A DNA stretch of 39,386 nt from Minisyncoccota bacterium (GCA_023137595.1 JAGLOZ010000071.1:1-39386), one strand, 5' to 3'; positions 1 to 9,224 are shown, counted from the first letter of the stretch. Program-made: numbers and translations. The notes: generated by a model from the letters alone, not told the origin.

Positions 1-646
1 TTGAACAGTTGATTTGCTTTTTCAACCTTATCTTTAATTTATTTAGAATATCTTCGCCAGCTTCGTTTTCTCTGATACTATCCAAAATATTAACAAATTC
101 AAGATCATCTTGCTGGCGGTGTTTCTTGTTAAGATAACATACCTTTACATCTGCCTGCTCCCATGCCAACGACTTGTAGGCAAACTCTACTCCTTCTCTT
201 CCTCCCGCGTTAACTGGCGGAAGCTGGAAAAAATCTCCGCACATTATGATCTGCAATCCGCCAAAGGACAAAAATGGCTCTTTCGCCGCCTTGCAAATTT
301 GATCCAATAGATCAAGACGAGCCGCGTCTAGCATCGAAATCTCGTCAATAATCAAAATTTCAGCCTCTTTAATTCTCTTGCGCAATTCTTCTTTTCTAAG
401 CAAACTCTTAATTTGCTTATCAGTTAATTTGCTTGCAATCCCCATTCCGGACCACGAATGGATAGTGATCCCGTCCAAATGTGTCGCGGCAATACCGGTT
501 GAAGCGGTTACGCTAACTTTAATATTTTCTTTTCTCAAATATTCAATAAATTCATTCAACAAAAAAGTCTTCCCGGTTCCAGCCGAACCGGTAAGAAATA
601 TATTCTGTCCAGATTTAAGAATTTTCAAAGCTTGAGATTGGTTCAT
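1..646 (-). CDS. PIF1-like / AAA helicase, C-terminus beyond the window edge (partial)
   Basis: Minus-strand translation from the ATG at 646: MNQSQALKILKSGQNIFLTGSAGTGKTFLLNEFIEYLRKENIKVSVTASTGIAATHLDGITIHSWSG...EILIIDEISMLDAARLDLL...LSFGGLQIIMCGDFFQLPPV. Walker A (GSAGTGKT), Walker B (IIDEISM) and GDFFQLPPV are PIF1/RecD-like. Absent from the ORF track because it runs off the edge. Confidence 0.9.
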   Translation of the reverse strand, partial: MNQSQALKILKSGQNIFLTGSAGTGKTFLLNEFIEYLRKENIKVSVTASTGIAATHLDGITIHSWSGMGIASKLTDKQIKSLLRKEELRKRIKEAEILIIDEISMLDAARLDLLDQICKAAKEPFLSFGGLQIIMCGDFFQLPPVNAGGREGVEFAYKSLAWEQADVKVCYLNKKHRQQDDLEFVNILDSIRENEAGEDILNKLKIRLKKQINCS

Positions 647-953
647 AATTGTAACGATTTATTTTCTAATCAATGTTCTTATTATATCAGTTGGACAAAT
701 TGTGTAAAATAAATAAAATCTGTCCATACTCTGTGTGGAGTCTTTTGTGGTTTGGAAAAACTTTTTGGAATCGCAGAATCTTTTTATCGCTGGCTCCATA
801 GTCCCACTAGGGCTGTGGAGCCTATTTGCGCCATGTAGATTGGTTTCATAGTGGCGATAGTCCCGTGGAACCTAATCGCGATAAAATAAAAAAAATAAAA
901 TCCCAAAACAAAAAGAACTGAATATGAGTCAGTTCTTTTAATGAAATTATTTT

Positions 954-1673
954 TTATTGTGTCAAGCCCAAATCGTAATCATTTACTTTATATCTAATTT
1001 TAAGCATTTCTTCAACTGTTTTTCCATATCTGGGAGCTAAGATTTTTGCAGTTTCTTCATCTGTAACAATATCCTGTGTTTTCATCATTTCATACCATAA
1101 ATCTCTCATGGCGGTATTTATTTCAATTTCTAATTCAGTTGGTTCGTTTGTTCTTTTTTTGTCAATAAATTCTGTAAATTTATAGGTTGTTTTTTGATTT
1201 TGTTTTAGGTTAGCTTCTTCCCATTTTCCATTTGGAGCCCATTCAGCTTGGGCAAGTGTATATGCTCCACTGACTTGACTTCTGTTAAAATAATAAAAAA
1301 TTGATATAGCGTCCGCTTTTTGTTGTTGATAATCTTTTATTATTTTTTCACTTAGAATTTCTATTTGTTTTTTAGTTACTGGATTATTTTTAATTAGAAC
1401 TTTTACATTAAATCTTTTCACTATTCCGTAATTTGGATCGTTGAATGAAATATCTTCAGATTCTACCAATTCATAGTCAATAGTTTTTATGGTCTCCAGA
1501 CTTTCTTCATTATTTTCTCGTAGGTTCTTTTGAGATTCTATTTTGTTTGTGTTCTCAATATTTTTAATTTTTTGAGAATCATCATCACCTCCAAAAATTA
1601 TTACTATTCCTATAACTGCAATCAGAATAATAACCCATCGTTTTTTATACCATTTGTTGTTTTGATTAGACAT
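954..1673 (-). CDS. hypothetical protein with N-terminal transmembrane anchor
   Basis: 239-aa ORF; KKRWVIILIAVIGIVIIFGG membrane segment, then a charged extracellular domain. Confidence 0.75.
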   Translation of the reverse strand: MSNQNNKWYKKRWVIILIAVIGIVIIFGGDDDSQKIKNIENTNKIESQKNLRENNEESLETIKTIDYELVESEDISFNDPNYGIVKRFNVKVLIKNNPVTKKQIEILSEKIIKDYQQQKADAISIFYYFNRSQVSGAYTLAQAEWAPNGKWEEANLKQNQKTTYKFTEFIDKKRTNEPTELEIEINTAMRDLWYEMMKTQDIVTDEETAKILAPRYGKTVEEMLKIRYKVNDYDLGLTQ

Positions 1674-1705
1674 AGTTTTTCCTTTCTACTTTAATTTTTT
1701 AGAAT

Positions 1706-3253
1706 TTAATACGACCATGACGATTCACACGGAACACCATTATTATCGCCATCAAGTTTATGAATATCATTATTGATTCCACCGCAAACATTAAAAATTC
1801 TTTGAGCATCTGCTTGATTTTCAAAATTAGAACAATTATAAAAATCATAAGAACAAATCACATAATTCCCAAAATCCACCTCATTAATCGTATAAACCAA
1901 ATCTAAATCATAGCCATCAGTTGACTCTAATAAAACTTTAGTTCCCACATCGCCATTTGGCACAAGCTGATAAATATCAGTTTGTCCATCAACTCTCACC
2001 AAATCAGAAACGACAAAAGAATCCATTTCACTCTGACTAACTGTCAAAATATCTTCCCATTTCAAATGACCATAACTTTCAAAAACTTGTGGGTTCAAAA
2101 CTAATCTTTTAAATTGCTTTCCGTTTCTATATTTCACAATATAAACATCCGGATTATTGGCAGTTTTTACTATTGCTCCTTCTAAAATTGAACTGCTGTA
2201 GTTACTCTCATTTGTTTCAGGCTTTGGTTGTGTTGTATTTTCTGTATCATTTTCATTGTCAGTTTCAATCTGGCATGATTGACTTAAAATAGGATTGCCG
2301 TTGATGCAATTCTCTGGGGAAGATGAAATAATTGTTCTTGTTTGCTGTCCGTCTATGCACTCGCTCCAGTTTGAATAAGTCCAAGAAGTGCAAATAGTAG
2401 AAGTTGGAGTATCAATAATTGATGAACCAATATTAGCTATTTCAAAACTTTTAATTGGATCATAATTAAGAATTTGTAATGATACATCATCGTTACCATC
2501 TTCTATATAGCTGTTAATTACACTTTCATTTACTGTTCCCCACCAATTACTTGAGATTTCAATATTTCCATTTCCATTTTCGGGAGCTTTTATTATAAAA
2601 TTGTTATCTGAAAAGTTGTTATTAAACACTACTGTATAACCAAAATAATATCCATGACTAAAAACACTATTGTTGTCCATAAAAATATTGTTTTCAAACC
2701 TATTATTATCTCCTAATGTTCTTATGCCATAAAAAACTTCATCATTGTTTGAGAATGTATTATTTAAGAATTGCATATTTTGATAACCATTTGTATCTGT
2801 TATTACCCAATCATTGTGTTTAAATAGATTTCCTGTAAAAGAAATTATTGAAACACCTTGTAAATCTATAGCTCTAGTTGCATTTTCAATTATAGAATTA
2901 TTAATTTGGCTATTATCACTATCAATAAACTCAATTCCCCACCATTTATTACTGCTATTTGAGGTAAATTTAATGGGTAAATTTTCAGATCCGTTTACAT
3001 TTAAAGTTCCTGCTACTCTTATCTTTTTTTCTGGATTTATTTTAATAATCACGCCTTGCTCAATTGCTAATGTAACACCTGACGGAATTTGAACTGTATC
3101 AGTTATAATATACGGACTATTAGATGATGTCCAAATAGTATCTGCATTGATAATCCCGCTAACATTTGTATCTGCATATGCTTGTTCAATTGATATAGAA
3201 CAACTAAACATTACAGAAATTAAAGTCAAAAAAAATGTAAATTGTTTTTTCAT
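1706..3253 (-). CDS. secreted beta-helix-like protein with C-terminal Excalibur-like calcium-binding motif
   Basis: Signal peptide; repetitive N/D-rich beta-helix-like segment (NNSIIENATRAIDLQGVSIISFTGNLFKHND...NNTFSNNDEVFYG); Thr/Ser/Cys-rich CTSWTYSNWSEC segment; C-terminus CSNFENQADAQRIFNVCGG...HKLDGDNNGVPCESSW resembles the Excalibur domain. Confidence 0.8.
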   Translation of the reverse strand: MKKQFTFFLTLISVMFSCSISIEQAYADTNVSGIINADTIWTSSNSPYIITDTVQIPSGVTLAIEQGVIIKINPEKKIRVAGTLNVNGSENLPIKFTSNSSNKWWGIEFIDSDNSQINNSIIENATRAIDLQGVSIISFTGNLFKHNDWVITDTNGYQNMQFLNNTFSNNDEVFYGIRTLGDNNRFENNIFMDNNSVFSHGYYFGYTVVFNNNFSDNNFIIKAPENGNGNIEISSNWWGTVNESVINSYIEDGNDDVSLQILNYDPIKSFEIANIGSSIIDTPTSTICTSWTYSNWSECIDGQQTRTIISSSPENCINGNPILSQSCQIETDNENDTENTTQPKPETNESNYSSSILEGAIVKTANNPDVYIVKYRNGKQFKRLVLNPQVFESYGHLKWEDILTVSQSEMDSFVVSDLVRVDGQTDIYQLVPNGDVGTKVLLESTDGYDLDLVYTINEVDFGNYVICSYDFYNCSNFENQADAQRIFNVCGGINNDIHKLDGDNNGVPCESSWSY

Positions 3254-3280
3254 AAATTTATTTATATTATATTTTAAAAA

Positions 3281-4480
3281 TTAATTATTGTTTGATTCTA
3301 GCTGACTTATTATAAAGTTTAATCTTCTAAGTAAATCATCATAAGTCAAAATATCAATAACATTTTTATATTTTCTTCTGATAACTTCAAAATCGCTCTT
3401 TTGATCTGGGCTAAGTCCATTATCTCTTCCCATAATGATTAAACCAGATGGATTGATAATTTTTATGCTAAACCCTTCTGGTAACTTTCTCTTATATCTC
3501 TTTATTAAACAGTCCTCTCCTTTTTTGCCCCATCTGTTTAAATAATATATATATTTTTCAATTTGCATAATTGTTTTCGACAAAGCTAGCGCTGGAGTGT
3601 AATTATTTCTATATTTTGTTGGTCTAACTATACTATCATTAGAAGGTTTTTTTATCTCTATTATATCAATATTTCCTCCAGCATCTACCAGTAAATAATC
3701 TAATCTTTTGCGTTTTTTGCAACCAGCTTCTACAAGAGCTTCATCGAAGACATTTATATATTTCGGATATAAAAGTAAAATTATCTTGTGCATTTCTTTT
3801 TGCCATTCCTTTTCATTAAAGTTAGCTTCATCTTTTAACATTCTTTTCAATTCTTCATAAATAGCCTTGTATTTTACTAATTCGCTTTTTTTGAACATCT
3901 TGTATATATTTTTTCCTTTTATACTAATTTTTTTGTTCATATAATCTTTGTATTTTTCTTCACTGTCCACTGTTGTATTAAAATAATTTATCAAAACTGT
4001 ACTAAGCCGAGCATCAACATACTTTTCAAGTTCACCTTCTTTTGGAAAGTCATCTAGCATTTTGTTAAATTCTTCTTTTGGAATATGGCTATCTTTTTCT
4101 CCTCCAATATAAATATCTTCATTGAGTAGTTTATCAATTTTTCTAAAAATTGACACTCCTCTTGATGCAATAAAAAATTTCCAAGTAATCTTAATATCTT
4201 TGTGAATAAATACATCTTTGCTTATGTCTAACTTATTTCTATTAATTTTATAATAATTGTCTTCTACTAGTTTGCCAAAAATGAATTCAGCTTGTCCGTC
4301 GTAATCTTTCTCTAAATTTTTATCTAAACTTTGTTCAAATAAATCTTTTCTTTTGAATACAAAAGTTTTCTTTATCGGTATTGCTTTTTGTTTTCTTAGT
4401 TTTTTAAAAATCCACTCAGGATTACCGACAGGTTCGTAAATAAGTATCAACAGATTATTTTCTACTCTAAATTCAATCAT
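3281..4480 (-). CDS. sduA: Shedu-like antiphage nuclease SduA (DUF4263 C-terminal domain)
   Basis: C-terminal KKRKRLDYLLVDAGGNIDIIEIKKPSN...LALSKTIMQIEKYIYYLNRW...LIIMGRDNGLSPDQKSDFEVIRRKYKNVIDILTYDDLLRRL matches the Shedu PD-(D/E)xK-like pattern (LDYLL...IIEIKKP...QIEKY...IMGR...ITYDDLL). The track starts at 4585, but those codons are encoded by leader hairpins; the ATG at 4480 (MIEFRVENNLL) is the more likely start. Confidence 0.8.
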   Translation of the reverse strand: MIEFRVENNLLILIYEPVGNPEWIFKKLRKQKAIPIKKTFVFKRKDLFEQSLDKNLEKDYDGQAEFIFGKLVEDNYYKINRNKLDISKDVFIHKDIKITWKFFIASRGVSIFRKIDKLLNEDIYIGGEKDSHIPKEEFNKMLDDFPKEGELEKYVDARLSTVLINYFNTTVDSEEKYKDYMNKKISIKGKNIYKMFKKSELVKYKAIYEELKRMLKDEANFNEKEWQKEMHKIILLLYPKYINVFDEALVEAGCKKRKRLDYLLVDAGGNIDIIEIKKPSNDSIVRPTKYRNNYTPALALSKTIMQIEKYIYYLNRWGKKGEDCLIKRYKRKLPEGFSIKIINPSGLIIMGRDNGLSPDQKSDFEVIRRKYKNVIDILTYDDLLRRLNFIISQLESNNN

Positions 4481-4519
4481 ACTTTTTAAAATTATCTTTA
4501 AAATATTACTCTCACAAAA

Positions 4520-4627
4520 AAAGCCTTCCGCCAGCTGATAGCGCCTTTCGGAGCTATCACTATACTCTTTCGAGTATAGACTCATCCTACAAAGTACTGG
4601 CTAGAAAGCCATTTCTATGTAGGATGA
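4520..4627 (-). promoter_or_regulatory. structured leader RNA upstream of the Shedu-like gene (three consecutive hairpins, two with GAAA loops)
   Basis: On the minus strand: CTCATCCTACA...TGTAGGATGAG (11 bp, enclosing tagaaatggctttcta), then CTATACTC-GAAA-GAGTATAG, then GATAGCtCC-GAAA-GGcGCTATC, followed by ggcggaaggctttttt (T6 run). Confidence 0.6.
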
Positions 4628-4756
4628 GATTTAAACCATACTCCATCCCAAACACTAGGGACAAAGGTTAGGTTACTAAATTGTTACTTAATATCACACC
4701 AAACAAAATAGTCAATCAAAAAATAAAAAATTAAATGATAAAATAGAGAAAAATAG

Positions 4757-4798
4757 CTATAGCCTATTTACATGCGGTCGCACTAAAATAGGCTATAG
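4757..4798. repeat. intergenic hairpin
   Basis: CTATAGCCTATTT...AAATAGGCTATAG, perfect 13-bp inverted repeat with a 16-nt loop. Confidence 0.7.
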
Positions 4799-4908
4799 TT
4801 ATAATTGTAAATTTGTTTACAAAATTAATTAAGCTTAATCTAACCTTATAACAGAATAGACTATTTTACCAACACTTTTTAAGTATTAAACCGTATAAAC
4901 CGCATAGA

Positions 4909-4957
4909 ATTGTTTAGATGAGTTTGACAAAATGCTCCAGCCAAAAGACTGGAGCCA
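4909..4957. repeat. hairpin-containing direct repeat, copy 1 (possible terminator on the minus strand)
   Basis: attgtttagatgagtttgacaaaatgctccagccaaaagactggagccaa; contains GCTCCAG/CTGGAGC; second copy at 6038-6087. Confidence 0.75.
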
Positions 4958-4986
4958 ATAAAAAACCAAATTTCAAAATTCAAAAA

Positions 4987-5154
4987 TCAACCGCGTTTAA
5001 CTGTTTTTATTTTGCCGAATTTCTTGTCATATCTCTTTACCAAATCCAGCTGATCCTTATTTGCCTTAGCGGCAACTCCGCTTATTATATCTTGCTGTTC
5101 TTTAACCGGCAATTTAGAAAAACTATTCAAATCTAATTTTTTATTATTTTTCAT
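4987..5154 (-). CDS. small 55-aa protein overlapping the zeta-toxin-like gene; candidate partner/antitoxin
   Basis: MKNNKKLDLNSFSKLPVKEQQDIISGVAAKANKDQLDLVKRYDKKFGKIKTVKRG*. Its ATG overlaps the TGA of the upstream kinase gene (ATGA at 5151-5154). Below the length cutoff of the supplied track. Confidence 0.65.
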   Translation of the reverse strand: MKNNKKLDLNSFSKLPVKEQQDIISGVAAKANKDQLDLVKRYDKKFGKIKTVKRG

Positions 5155-5855
5155 TTTATATCTTTTAATATTTCATTTAACTTTCTTTCAGAATACTTTA
5201 TTTTTAGATAACTGTCAATGTGAACATCGAGGTAAGATTCTTTGATATTATTGCTATAATCCTTAATTATTAAATAAACTTTTATTTTATCTTTAAAAAT
5301 AGACTTAATTTTTTTGACATTATTTTTAGCGTTGAAAAATGATTCAATAAATACTTTTTTAGGCACCATTCTGCCTTCTAACTTTTCCCGTTTTTTTGTA
5401 AACTCCCAAGCAACTAACGGATCTTGATAAATATAATGTATTGCCACTTCCCTATTTTTATTAATTGATCTTTCAATATTGCGATAAACAATATTAAATT
5501 TTGCAAAAGTGCCGTCTAGCAATAAATTGTATTTATTTTTCAAAGTGTAACTGTAAAGCATATCAACAGCTATAGAAGCGGCACCTTGAACAACATCTGA
5601 ATTAGCGCCATTATATTGCGGTATTATTTCTCTAATTTCATCCGCGTCAATTCTTACTATGTTGCTGTCAAACCTTTCAATAAACCTTTTAGAATATTCC
5701 GTTTTCCCCGCTCCCGGCGAACCTGCCATAAATAATGAAATAGGGTTTTCGTTCGGTTTATAAATTTTGCTGCTAGCAAATTTTTCAAACAATAAATTTT
5801 TATTCTTTTTTATAAATTCTTTAGCATTCTCGCTGTCTTCTAATAATTTACTCAT
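5151..5855 (-). CDS. zeta-toxin-like P-loop kinase
   Basis: PISLFMAGSPGAGKTEYSKRFIERFDSNIVRIDADEIREIIPQYNGANSDVVQGAASIAVDMLYSYTLKNKYNLLLDGTFA...: Walker A plus the zeta-type RIDADEIR and LLLDGTFA motifs. Confidence 0.8.
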   Translation of the reverse strand: MSKLLEDSENAKEFIKKNKNLLFEKFASSKIYKPNENPISLFMAGSPGAGKTEYSKRFIERFDSNIVRIDADEIREIIPQYNGANSDVVQGAASIAVDMLYSYTLKNKYNLLLDGTFAKFNIVYRNIERSINKNREVAIHYIYQDPLVAWEFTKKREKLEGRMVPKKVFIESFFNAKNNVKKIKSIFKDKIKVYLIIKDYSNNIKESYLDVHIDSYLKIKYSERKLNEILKDIK

Positions 5856-6037
5856 TGTTTTATATTTATAATAACGCTTTTATAAATCCTACCTCCACCT
5901 TATCACTCCACACCCGATAAATCAAGGTTAAACAGAGAAAATTAAGACATTCTGTTATTTGCAATCTCACAGAAATATATGATTCAGATCAGGAGACGCT
6001 GAACCAACATAAGATTTCTGTGATTGTCGTAGACAAG

Positions 6038-6087
6038 ATTGTTTAGAGGAGTTTGACAAAAGGCTCCAGTTAGGAGACTGGAGCCAA
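6038..6087. repeat. hairpin-containing direct repeat, copy 2
   Basis: attgtttagaggagtttgacaaaaggctccagttaggagactggagccaa; near-identical to 4909-4957. Confidence 0.75.
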
Positions 6088-6205
6088 CGAAGATTAATGC
6101 AGCAATAAATAAGATAAAACTGTCTCGTATTTCTATTTTCCCAAAAGCTCTATTTTCAACTTCCTTATTTTTTTTAAATCACACCCAATCATAAATATAG
6201 GGGAA

Positions 6206-6259
6206 ATAGAAATATAGTGTATTTTGCAACGGCCGTTGCAAAATACACTATATTTCTAT
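6206..6259. repeat. perfect 54-nt palindrome
   Basis: ATAGAAATATAGTGTATTTTGCAACGG|CCGTTGCAAAATACACTATATTTCTAT equals its own reverse complement. Confidence 0.95.
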
Positions 6260-6386
6260 GCACGTTATGTATTAAGTTATGCTTTTGTATATTTTTTTAT
6301 ATAAAAAAATAAAGCAAAGAAGTTTTGATATTAAAGCAATTATTGATCAACTATTTTGTAATAAGCTGGCGGGGAATATCTTTGAT

Positions 6387-6842
6387 TTAAAGCAAAATAT
6401 CAAAAGTAACGAATGCGACAACTATGTAGCGGAACAGCTTGCCTAAAATAACATAAAAAGTGAATTTTTTAAAATCATATTTCAAAAGCCCCGCGACAAA
6501 AGTTAGGGGATCTCCGATGATCGGAAGCCATGAAAAAAATAACATGATGGGGCCGTATTTTTTGAGCTTTTTGGACGCTTTTTCGGTTTCTTTGTCATCA
6601 AACTTTATAATTTTGTGAAATACAGTATTACTTCCTTTCATGCCGATATAATAATTAGTTACAGCGCCAAGATAATTCCCGGCGGTTGCAACTAAGATAA
6701 TAATAAAAATATTTAATTTTTGGCTTACGAAATATGCCAAAAGTCCTTCGGAGCCGAGAGGAATCAAAGTTGACGCAAGAAAACTGTATGTGAAAAGACT
6801 CAGGTAGGCATTTTCTAGTAATATTTTTAAGATATCTAGCAT
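6387..6842 (-). CDS. YqaA/DedA-family (SNARE-associated-like) membrane protein
   Basis: 151-aa multi-TM protein; LASTLIPLGSEGLLAYFV, AGNYLGAVTNYYIG, FFSWLPIIGDPLTFVAGLL motifs typical of YqaA/DedA proteins. Confidence 0.85.
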   Translation of the reverse strand: MLDILKILLENAYLSLFTYSFLASTLIPLGSEGLLAYFVSQKLNIFIIILVATAGNYLGAVTNYYIGMKGSNTVFHKIIKFDDKETEKASKKLKKYGPIMLFFSWLPIIGDPLTFVAGLLKYDFKKFTFYVILGKLFRYIVVAFVTFDILL

Positions 6843-6911
6843 TGTGAGTATGTTAATTTATTGGTCATACGCAATTTCACATTCTTTCAATTCTCTCGTT
6901 CTTAAGAAATA

Positions 6912-7122
6912 TGTCATTCTGAACTTGGTTCAGAATCTTTCAACTATTACACCAAACAAGTCCATAAAATCATTGAATCTTTCGCTTAGGACGAAAACTC
7001 AATTGCTGTCTTTAGTATAAATAAAAAGATGATTGCATTTGCGTCGTAGACGAAAGGCAATATTAAAATAGGATAAATTGAACCTAAAATATAATAGATT
7101 CTGAAACAAGTTAGAATGACAA
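6912..7122. mobile_element. MITE-like element, family 1 copy A
   Basis: Terminal inverted repeats tgtcattctgaacttggttcagaatct ... agattctgaaacaagttagaatgaca; internal sequence related to 32196-32396. Confidence 0.75.
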
Positions 7123-7308
7123 AAATAAGGAAGTTTTAGCGTTGAATAGTGTTAAGTTACATATGACCTTAATTTATACAATAACTTAATACGACAACTT
7201 AATACTATAACAATCTAACAGTTTATACAATAAAATTTCTTTCTTAAAAAATTTTGAAATAAGAACTGCAAGTGATATAATGAAATTATAATTCATTTTT
7301 TATTTTTT

Positions 7309-9216
7309 ATGCAAAAACGCTGGATTGTGAATAAAAAATATCCTGAAAAATTTGCGAAGGAATTTCCGGAACTTTCTTCAATTATTCTGCAACTTCTTTG
7401 GGACAGAGAAATTAAAGATCAAACTCTTGTTGATGAATTTTTTAATCCGGATTATGAGCAGGATATTCATGATCCGTTTTTAATGAAAGACATGGATAAG
7501 GCTGTCCAAAGAATTTCCAAAGCACTTGAAAATGACGAGAAGATAACAATTTATGGAGATTACGATGTTGACGGAGTTACTTCTTCCGTAGTCATGGTAA
7601 GTGCGCTTATAGAATTAAAATCGGTTATTAGTCAAATAAAAAAAGAAGAAGCGAAAAAATTTATAGATATATATATTCCTGACCGAGAGCTTGAAGGATA
7701 TGGACTTAACGAAAAAGCAATAAAGGAAATCAAAAAGAAAAAAACTGATTTGGTTGTGACTGTTGATTGTGGAATTTCCAGTTTTGAGAGCGTGGAGATC
7801 GTCAAAAGATTAGGGATGGACATTATCATAACTGATCATCATCATGTTCCGGATGAAGTTCCTGAAGCGTTAGCAGTCATAAATCCCAAGCAAGAAGACT
7901 GTTCATATCCCTTCAAAGAGCTGGCAGGAGTTGGCGTCGCGTTCAAGGTCGCGCAGGCGCTCATTGGAAATCTATCAGATAGAAATATAGACCTCCCTCA
8001 TCCCGACCCTCTCCCAAAGGGAGGGGGAGAAAAAGAGCCATTAAGTTTAAATTCTAGAAAGTTACAGCCTAAAAAGCTAAAAAGCTACAATTTAAGCATT
8101 GGTTTTGAAAAATGGCTTCTTGATCTTGTGGCCCTTGGAACAGTTGCGGATTGTGTTAATCTTATCGGAGAAAATAGAACATTGGTAAAATACGGACTTT
8201 TAGTGATCAATAAAACAAAACGAATAGGAATTAAAAAACTTATCAAAGCATCAGGAACAAAAATAAGGGAAAACGGCAATGTTAAAGAGGCGAAAATGAT
8301 TGACACGACTTCCATAAGTTTTATGCTTGCTCCAAGGCTTAATGCCGCGGGAAGAATGGATCACGCCAACACTTCTTACGAGCTGTTGAATTCTGAGGAT
8401 GAGCGCGAGGCGGAAGAACTTGCCGGCAAACTTGAAAAAAACAATCAAAACAGGCAGAGAATTACCGAAAAGGCCATGGTTGAAACGAGACAGAGGATCG
8501 GCAAATATAAAAAGTTGCCGAAAATTATTATTGAATCAGATCCCGACTGGAGAATCGGCATCGTAGGCCTTGTGGCGGGAAAATTAGCTGATGAATATTC
8601 CCGGCCATTTTTAGTTTTACAGGAAAAAGAAAACCAAAGTGCCGGATCAGGAAGGAGTATTCCGGAATTCAATTTGATCGAAGCGATCGAAAAATGCAAA
8701 GATATCCTGATAAGTTTCGGCGGGCATTCTCAGGCGGCGGGACTTAAAATCGAAAATAAGAATTTAAAGAAATTCAGGAAAAAAATTGAAGGAATTGCTA
8801 AGAAAGTTCTAAAGGAAGAAGACCTCATTCCTTCAATTGAAATTGATCGTAAAATAGATCATGAGCAAATAAATTGGCAACTCATTGACGAGATTGAAAA
8901 ATTCAAACCATTCGGACAAGGGAATAAAAAGCCGGTGTTTATGGCAAAAAAGTTTGAAGTGCATGAAGTACGAGCGGTTGGGAATGATAACGCGCATCTC
9001 AAACTTTGTTTTAAAACGATCTTAAAGGATAAAGACGTAAAATATTTTCCGGCAATCGCATTTAGGCTTGGCAAATTGGCGGAAGAAATGCCAAACGAAA
9101 AGCCGGGACTTCGCTGGGGAGATATTGTTGATGTTGTTTTTCAATTGGAAGTGAATGAGTGGAATGGGAATAGGGAGTTGCAGATGAATGTGCTGGATTT
9201 GAAGATGAGTGAATAG
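7309..9216 (+). CDS. recJ: single-stranded-DNA-specific exonuclease RecJ
   Basis: ITIYGDYDVDGVTSSVVM, VTVDCGIS, IITDHHHVP, LDLVALGTVADCV, LAPRLNAAGRMD, SFGGHSQAAGLKI: DHH/DHHA1 RecJ motifs. Confidence 0.95.
   Translation: MQKRWIVNKKYPEKFAKEFPELSSIILQLLWDREIKDQTLVDEFFNPDYEQDIHDPFLMKDMDKAVQRISKALENDEKITIYGDYDVDGVTSSVVMVSALIELKSVISQIKKEEAKKFIDIYIPDRELEGYGLNEKAIKEIKKKKTDLVVTVDCGISSFESVEIVKRLGMDIIITDHHHVPDEVPEALAVINPKQEDCSYPFKELAGVGVAFKVAQALIGNLSDRNIDLPHPDPLPKGGGEKEPLSLNSRKLQPKKLKSYNLSIGFEKWLLDLVALGTVADCVNLIGENRTLVKYGLLVINKTKRIGIKKLIKASGTKIRENGNVKEAKMIDTTSISFMLAPRLNAAGRMDHANTSYELLNSEDEREAEELAGKLEKNNQNRQRITEKAMVETRQRIGKYKKLPKIIIESDPDWRIGIVGLVAGKLADEYSRPFLVLQEKENQSAGSGRSIPEFNLIEAIEKCKDILISFGGHSQAAGLKIENKNLKKFRKKIEGIAKKVLKEEDLIPSIEIDRKIDHEQINWQLIDEIEKFKPFGQGNKKPVFMAKKFEVHEVRAVGNDNAHLKLCFKTILKDKDVKYFPAIAFRLGKLAEEMPNEKPGLRWGDIVDVVFQLEVNEWNGNRELQMNVLDLKMSE
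7990..8034. repeat. REP-like palindromic repeat inserted in frame in recJ
   Basis: gacctccctcatcccgaccctctcccaaagggagggggagaaaaag encodes DLPHPDPLPKGGGEK; core ctctcccaaagggagg inverted repeat. Confidence 0.75.
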
Positions 9217-9224
9217 TGTTGCTT

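Noticed and set aside
110-635. Two plus-strand ORFs (110-310 and 378-635)
   Set aside because: Antisense to the PIF1-like helicase read on the minus strand.
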